This document shows, piece by piece, positions 46,201-55,200 of a DNA stretch of 64,000 bases. Origin of the DNA: Notamacropus eugenii (lineage: Eukaryota; Chordata; Mammalia; Diprotodontia; Macropodidae); contig NC_092878.1 in NCBI RefSeq assembly GCF_028372415.1, forward strand, positions 29,618,903 to 29,682,902, written 5' to 3'. The notes under the pieces were generated by a model. It was not told the DNA's origin. It did no database searches and worked only from the letters and a program-made list of their open reading frames with translations. A program made the translations under genes and the position numbers. Every line of letters begins with the position of its first letter. Within the stretch, counting starts at the first letter, position 1.

Positions 46201-49200
46201 AAATCTGGCCTCAGACAGTAATTGTGTGAACCTTGGCAAGTCATTTAATTTTGTTTGCCTCAGTTTCCTCATCTGTAAAATGAACTAGAGAAGGAAATGT
46301 CAAACCACTCCAATATTTCTGCCAAGAAAACCACAAATGAGGTCATGAAGAATTGGACACAACTGAAAAATAACAAACACTGTATACTTGTTATCCATGT
46401 GATATGTGTGATACATATCTCTTGTGGGATTGGCATTTTACTTCAAAGGAATATTTACACGTAGAATGTGAAAAGTCACTCCAGACAATTTTTAGAATTC
46501 ATTTGAACTCCTTGTCTATTACATGCCAAATTATTCCTTTGCTAAGGAAGTGAAATCTAGATTGATCTCAGAGTGAAAATTTAAATTCTGTTCTTTTTGG
46601 ATTTCACTGAAAACATCCCTATCTTATTTCTTTAGGATATACTCTGCCTTACGTAAGCATGGGCCTATGCATTACATCCATAAGACCCCCTTTGGAAACT
46701 ATTCTTTCATCTATGTGGATGCCACCATCACCCCAGGGCCCAAGAAACCTTTTAATTTCTATGGAATGTTAAATAAGGTATAGTAAAATATAGTAAAATT
46801 CTTAGTTCTCTTTGGAGTCTACTCGTTTTAACTGACTTTGGTACATCAGACCCTCTTGATATATACATATATCAGACCTTATATATTTAGTTTTCACTCT
46901 GGTGATAGCAGTTGCTGTTTATAATACGGTGCCTGGTATGTAGTAAGTGCTTAATAAACATTATTGACCTGTCGATTTGTTGTGACAAGCTAGTGACAAG
47001 GCTATGTGCCTTGATTTCAACCCTTGTTATCATACCTGTTCTTATCCGTCTTCCCTGGTCCCCTGCCTTCTAACCCCTCCTCTCTTCTCCACCCCCGCCA
47101 CTCTTTCAGGAAGTGACCTGTTCTTCCTGACATCATCTGACAAGATTCCAGCTTTGTGTGCTCTCTCATACTGTCTAACCCCCACTTATTATCTCTTTCT
47201 ACTTATGACTCATATTTCAAGCTAAGTGAATAGTTAAAGCTTCCCCCCAAAAAATTACATATCAACTATTACTGCCCCAAATTTGTGTAATGTTCACATT
47301 TGAGAATCACTGAAGTCAGATCTTGGCTATTAGTCATTAAATAGTTCGAGATAAAATTTTGCTATAAAACCTACATATTAATAATTGCTTAGAGAAAATG
47401 GATGATTTGTTATATGAAAAAGCACTTAGATTTGATCCACATATATACCTTCTCTGGCACCTAAATGAGGGTTTTCGTTTTTAATGATTATAAATATCAG
47501 CAGAACTATTTATGAACTACTGCCCCCGTATCTCCGTGTGAAGATAGTCTTGTAAATACTAGTCTTGTTATTTTAAAAGACTGGTTACATGTTTTATTTT
47601 AGGAAGCTCAGGGAAGTGGATTAAACAGGAGAACTAGATTCTTTTTTCTGCGGTTACTTTTTGATCGTAGACAAGTCATAATTTTACATTCCCATCTTTG
47701 TGAAATTTTGGTAATAACTGTGCTATTCACTTCACAGAGTTGTGGTTAGGTCCACGTAAGAGATTATATAGGAAAACACTTAGAAAAATATGAAATGTTG
47801 TATAAATTTGTCATATTGTCAACAATAATTATAACAAAAACAATTATAATAATTCAAAGAAAATTATATATTAGCCAGATCATATTTCAACTTGGCACTA
47901 ATGTGATCCTGTGATTTCCATCCCATTTCAGAAACAAATGAGGAAACTCTTTTTTCTGTCTAAGAAGAGTAGTCTTAGCAATCATACTATTTGGTTTGGA
48001 CATTATACAACCTCTACTATTATCTCTCCAGCTCCAGGAATACGAGCATTAATGAGGTAAGGCAGAAAGTCTAGATCCAGAATTGATGGTTATGGTTTGA
48101 TGCCTTTTTATTCCTTTATTCTGTGGGATCATCCCAAGATGTGATGTTTTACAGCCCATAAACATTGCTGATTTTTATCATTTAGTTCTGCCATAGCCTA
48201 TCTCTGTGGACATCTCCATTTACTTGGTGGACTGATGCCTGTTTTGCACACTCAACATCCGAAGGGCACTCTGGAACTAGAACTAGGAGACTGGAAGGAA
48301 AACAGGAGGTGAGAGAACCTTGGAAACCAGCAAGAGGCTGCTTTGTTCTTTCCTGCATTTGACGCCAGGCTTCTAGTAGGCTGCCAGGTTGGGGTAGGAC
48401 TTTGGAGCGTGGAGCTTTGATCACTCAGTTTACTTATCTTTAGATATAGGTGATAAAGTATCAGAATAAAGCTACTTTAATTGAAGATATATTTAGAAAA
48501 TGTGTTTGTTGATGAATTGTTTTGCTGTATTACCCGAAAAATCCAATCATATTCCTCACTTGAGTTCTCTATAATTCCTAAAAAACCATTAAATAAAAAC
48601 ATAAAAATATTTCACATTTTTATATATAAAAATAAATAATATAAATAAATATATATTTATTATGTTTTTATATATTATATCTTATATTTTATATATTTTT
48701 ATGAATATATATTTATATATATAAATGTACAAATAGAAATATTTATATTTTATTATTTTATATATTTATACAAGTATTTGCACTTTATAATTTAGTAATT
48801 TTCCATTGTTAAAAGGTGGGGTGTAATAACAACATGGTCTAATGTTGTTGTTGTTCTGAGTATTGTTGCTATTTAAAGGTGATTTTATTCACAAAATTCA
48901 GCGATAGTGCGCACTGATTTTGCTGTGCTCACTGTGCCTCACTCTGTTTACCCATACTCACATTTCATATTTGTCATTCCCTATTGTACAGTTAATATAT
49001 TACATTGTAGTCTTATACCATGATCTTTTAGCTATTCCCTAATTGTTGAGCATATAAGCTCTACTTTTTTGCTGTTATAGATAGTGCTACTATGGATATT
49101 TTTGTACAGATATCATTCTTGTCATTTATTTCCCCAAAATATGATACCATTAGTAGTATCACTGGTCAAAACGGAGCAATTCTATAACTTTTTTTTTGCA

Positions 49201-52200
49201 AAATTCTATATTTTGACTGGACTGATTCACAGTTCTGCCAACAAAAAAATTAACGTGCCTATTTGTCTCTGTTTCTGCCAACATAAAAAAAGAGCTGTAT
49301 TAAAAACAATAGGTAACTGATCTCTACAAAGAGAAATATTCTATGAAACAGAACAAAGTTTTTATAAAGGGTGTCTACTACAGTGCTTCCCAGCATCAGC
49401 TGTTAGTAGTTGGTTTTGAAACTCCCTCTACTCCACTATACAGGGAATCTAGGAATCACTTTTTAAGTTTTATAAGATAAAAAATGGCTACATATCTGGG
49501 CAGTGGCTTGAATCCTGTGGTTACCCTGGAAATGACATCACAGGAAGTATCTTAAGTCTATAATTATTCTAGGATTTTGTACAATTCTTAAGACTCCGTG
49601 TGGTGGGTATCATTACTGTTAGGTTACTCCTTACTAATTTGTCTCTAATATCTCCCTTTTCTCAACAAGAAAATACATTTTGGTGTAATACCAAGTTCTT
49701 CATTAAGTCAAAATTCTCCTCCCTGGGTTCTTGTCAGGGTTTCTACTTTTAAAGGAACAGGATTTTGTGAACATTTATTTATTTGTTCAAATCTGTGGTT
49801 TCCTCCACTTGTGCAGATCAGATCTGGGTCTCACCTGTAACTTCAACTCTTAGTAAAAAGCCTGAGGCATTAAGAGGTTAAACTACTTGCCAAAGAACAC
49901 ACAGTTACTATGTGTCAGAGGAGGTAGTTGAACTTAAGGCTTTCTGGTAGCAAAGCTTTTGTCTGTTATACTAAGCAGCTTCTTATGAGTGTTTGTAATG
50001 TAACAAAATAACAAGTTTTAAAATAATTATGCAGTTGTTGTATCACATATAGGATACGGAGAATTTCTTTGAGCCCTGAGCTAGTAAGAAAGTATGTAAC
50101 AACAACGAGCTTTACTTAGACTTTTAAAATACTCTGTTTAATAAGCCAGCATTGTCAGTAGAAAATTATAGGTTGATTTTGCAAATGAGGATGATGTATT
50201 CTGTTACATATTAGCAAGTCGGATACATCAAAATGTGTAAGCAAATTCATTTTAAAAATCATGAATAAGTGGGTCATATTTTAAAATGACAGCATTAGGA
50301 AAAGTAATTTCAGTATATCACATACAACGTATTCATCTCATATGATTTTATCTTTAGATTCAGAAAAAGCCTTTGATAAAATATCCATTCATGCTAAAAC
50401 ATTAGAAAATATCTTTCTTTTAATATGATAAATAATATCTAGTTAAAACCAGGAACTAACATGAAGAAAAATTACGTTTTCTTAGTGAAAATAGTGAAAA
50501 AAACATTAAGGTTTCACCAGTTCTTTCTAACATTGTTTAAAAAGTAAAATAAGAAATTAAAATAACATTAGTAATAAATAGCTAAACTATTTAAAGATAA
50601 TGTGCCTATCTAGAAAATTTAAAGGATGCAGCAAAAATATTGAGATAAGAAAGGAATTCAGTGTGGTAGAAAGATGCAAAATAACAGAGTTTAAACTCAA
50701 ACTGCAAGGAGAGGCAAAGAACTACTACAAATAAATATCATTTATAAAGTATCAAATATTTGGTTATTAACTCACCAAGCTATATGAGACTTTTGTGGAC
50801 CTAATTTGAAAAGTACTATGACAAAAGCTAAAACAGCAGAAGTGTTATCCTTTGCACAGAAAGGAAAACAATGGATTGGGGATAAATTTCTTTGATAAAT
50901 ATAGCAGAATCCTGATGTTTATAACTTATCTGGAAAAAATTCAAGCTCAGAAGGGCAATACCCATTCTTTAATGGGTAAATGATTGAGAACTATGAACAT
51001 ACAGTTCACAAAAGAAACACCAATTTAAAATCATTTGGAAAATGTTATTCATTTTATTAGTGAATAGCTCATTAATAAATGCCAATTAAGGAAGCTACCT
51101 TAAACTCATCAAATTGGCAAAAACAAATAAAAATAAAACTTAACGTGGGGCACATGGTACATTAATGCTGGTAGTCTTGTACACTATTCTAATTTCAGCC
51201 TATTTTGGCAATGTACAATAAGAGTTACAAAAAGGCTCATACTCAAACTTAAATTATCTCCTTACTGGGAAATTTACCCCAAGGATGGTATCAAAAAGAT
51301 AACAAGAACTCTTTGCTGATATTTTTAGTACATTATTAGTAATGGTGAAAAATGTGAAAATAAACCTAAGTGCCTTAATATTGTAAAATGTCTCAACAAT
51401 TAATGGATTTAATTTATTTTTTCAAATTTATTCTTTTCATTTTTCAACAGTCACTTCTATAAGTTTTAGATTTTCTCCCTCCTCCCCAAGACAGCATGCA
51501 ATCTTATATAGACTCTACATATACATTCTTATTAAACACATTTTCACATTGGTCACGTTGCATAGAAGAATTAAAACAAATGGGAGAAAGCATGAGTAAA
51601 ACTAATCAAAACCAAACATTTGGTATTTAATTTAATAGAATGTTACCATATTAATATTATTTAATTATTTAATATTAATGATGCAAAAAGTATAGGAAAA
51701 TAGGGGAAATAATGCATCCAAAAGAAAGCAGAATCAGGAGAAATCTACACATTGACTATGTATATATTTGATTAAAATGACTAAAGTATGCAGAAAGGAA
51801 ATGGACAAAGAACAGAATGATATAAAAGAAATAATTCAAGAATTAATATTGAGAAAAATTTCATTGTAAGTAGTTTTGAATATTTTGTATTTGTCAGTTT
51901 AAAAATGAAATTTTAAAAGATTTTGCTTCTAATACACTTGGAATTCAAATCAGATGAACAACTTTTAGTGATTTATGTGAAATCATAGAGCTGTAGAACT
52001 TAGAGCCAGGAGACACCTTAGAGATCATCGAGACTAGGTCCCTAACCTTATCGGCGAGGGAACCACAACTGGGAAGGGTTAGGTGACTTACTTTAAGGTC
52101 ACACAGCAGAACCAAGATTCAGACCCGATTCTTCTTACTCCAAGCCCCACACTCTTTCCACTGAATTACTCTTTTAAAATTTTAAGCTGAATTTAAATAT

Positions 52201-55200
52201 GTGCATTGACTTTAAATCAAATAGTTTAAAAATGTTTAATAGCATTAGTGAGAATGTACGCTATGTTAACAGACTTCTTCTAAAAGTTAAGACTTAGGAG
52301 GTCAGTTAGTGTTGATCCCTTCATTTTACAGGAGAGAAAACTAGGTTAGAGAGTTTGCATGATTGGCCCAAAGTTCCATGGCTGGTGGCAAAGTTGAGAC
52401 TAAAACTCTAGAGATGTTAATCTGGTGTTTCCACTATAGTAGATTCTGGAAAATTGAATATCATACTAATATTTTTTTACTCTCTGGTGATTTCAGATAG
52501 CTTTTAAAATACCAACTAGTTAATTGCTTAAATAGCTTAAGTTAAAAGAAATTGACAATCTCAGTCTAAATCAAATGAAGTTCAGATGATGAGGATAAGG
52601 ATTTGGAGGAAGAAAAGAAAGAGGGAAAATGACGCTGTTATTCATTCAAAATCATGATGTCAAGAATTGTTAGTTTTTAACCTTTGTTTGTTAGGTAAAT
52701 TCTCTATCATTGATCTCATATAACTAAATTTCCTTTTTAACCTTTGATCTTCAGGTACCGGATCTTTGCTTTTGACCATGACCTCTTTAGCTTTGCAGAT
52801 TTGGTTTTTGACAATTGGCCAGTGGTTCTCATCACAAACCCCAAATCCTTCCTCTACAGCAGCTCTACCCATGAGCCACTAGAGAGACTCTTCTACTCTA
52901 CACACATCAGGTACATAAAAATTTTGAGTTTTTTTCAAATTGTTATTTAAAGGAATAGGCCACTGGGAATGAACTTCCACATAAATACTTTATGTTTCCC
53001 AAGATTACTCTCTTCTAGGCAACATGAACAACATCCAAGGATTTTCTTACTTTGTCTTTTCCATTAAGCTTTAAATTAGTATGTAAGGGTAAAATTTTGT
53101 GTTGGTTATTAATGACCTTAGCTGGACAGCATTGGGAAGGGAGGTATAAATAATCAAATTTTCTTCCTGAATTAAAAAAAACCAATTTTCCTGAACTTTC
53201 ATACCTCTAATTGATTATTTTAGTTTATTTTTCTGTGGGCCTTTTTTGGGGGAGGCAAATGGGGTTAAGATCATATAGCTAGTAAATATCTGAGTCAGAT
53301 TCGAACTTAGGTCTTCTTGACTCCAGGACCAGTACTCTATCCATTGCACCACCTAGCTGCCCCTATTTCTATGGAACTTTTGACTGTCCCTTTACCCTCA
53401 TTTTTCTTCTCCCAGTATAATTTCCCCTCACATTGGAAAGCAGTTGTAAGTAACAGCAGTCTTCTATTCAGGAGGTTTGGAAAAGCGTTGGCAAAATTAT
53501 GTTTTAATAATTTACTATTAAAATTATAATTTAAACTATTTAAATAAGCACATTTCAACTACTCTTTTGAAAAATTTTATTAATGTCATTTTTAAACACT
53601 ACAATTATTTCCACATTTAACTATGTTCTTCCCAGTCCTTCTTGGTATTAAAGAAAAACCTTTAAGCAAAACCTACCTCTGGTGTATATAACATTCCTTT
53701 CTTGCCATTGGGAAGTTCGTTTATTTCATTCTCATTGTCTGAGATTGTTCATTGCATTTAATCCGAATTAAAATATCTTTTTAGTGTTGTTTTCCTTTAT
53801 ATTATTGTACTATATCAGTTGATTTAAGACTTATCTTTCCTTGTTTCTCGGAATTCCTTATATTTATCATTTCTTGCATTGGAATAGTATTCTACTAGTC
53901 ATATGCAATTAGTTTATTCAGTTACTATTTTTTTTGATGAGGTAATGGGATTAATTGTCAAATGTCTGAGACTGGATTTGAAGCCAGATCCTCCTGCCTT
54001 CAGGGCCAGTGCTCTGTCCCCTGCACCACCACTGTTAACAGACCTTCAGGAGATGTGGAAAGGAGCCAATGCTGCTGCTAATAGATTAATACCCCTAGAG
54101 ATATTTACTGTCAGTTTATGGGTTTTTTTTTAATTTGAATAAGCTCCCTGAGGTGCCTGTGACTTCCTTTGTACTTTCTCACTGCACCTCGGAAAGTGCT
54201 TTGTAAAGGATAACTATGCTGTCATTACTACTGGCTGATGGTACCTGAAGTGCAGAAAGGAGCAGGATCTCAGGGTGATGTTGAGTGGAAGAGAGGAGAA
54301 CTCAGAATCATCAGAAGCACAAAGGAAGAGCTGCCGTTCAGGGCACAGGGAGACAGCCTGTGCCTTTTTGTCTTTAAGAAGGCACCAAGAAGGGAGACAG
54401 TTGTCTCTGTGATACCCACTGCTAAAAAGGATCAGTGTAGCCTTTTTTGCAGTCAAATAAGTCATTGGTCTTTTAACTAGAGAGGAATCTGGCTTTGGGA
54501 ATTTTAAGGCTTACCCAAATCCAGTCAGTTATTCTCTCAGATATCATACACTGAATAACTTTCTTTGTTATTCAGAAAGTACAATACAAATTTTGCTGTG
54601 GTGAGACTAGCCTCACCAGCAAAATGTGATTTTTTAAAATGTTTTTTTTTTAAAGTGAATCTTTATTTTTTCCTCATTGGCACATGTGATCCCCATGATA
54701 AATATTGATTTGACAATTAAATATAAATTCTAACAAACATTTTCCATTGTATCAATTTCCTGGAAGAGTTTCTCTGAATATTTTAAGGATAAAATATGTA
54801 TTTTAAAAATATATTTTATTGATATTCTTTATAACAGTGTCAATTCTCACTGACTCTCCTTTCTTCTGAGCCCTTCATTGTAACAGATAATAAAAACTCA
54901 TTGGATATTAGTACAGCATTGGTAATAATTCTCTTAGAAGAGGAATTTAATCTTTTTAGTATGATTACTATATCTGAGATTATATAGGGTAATTTTTTGA
55001 TATGTTCAAAACAGAAGCTAATGTGAAATTAAAAATGTTTCTAAGAGAACTAACTGAAAAACTTAGTGCTAGTTATAGAGCAGAAAGTATTATTTATGAC
55101 TTAAAATAGCAATATTTCATATTTGCAAAGATCTTTTACCTTTATGTTTTTATAAAGTTCTTTTCTTTTTCATTGGAAATAATTTTTTATTGATAACTTT

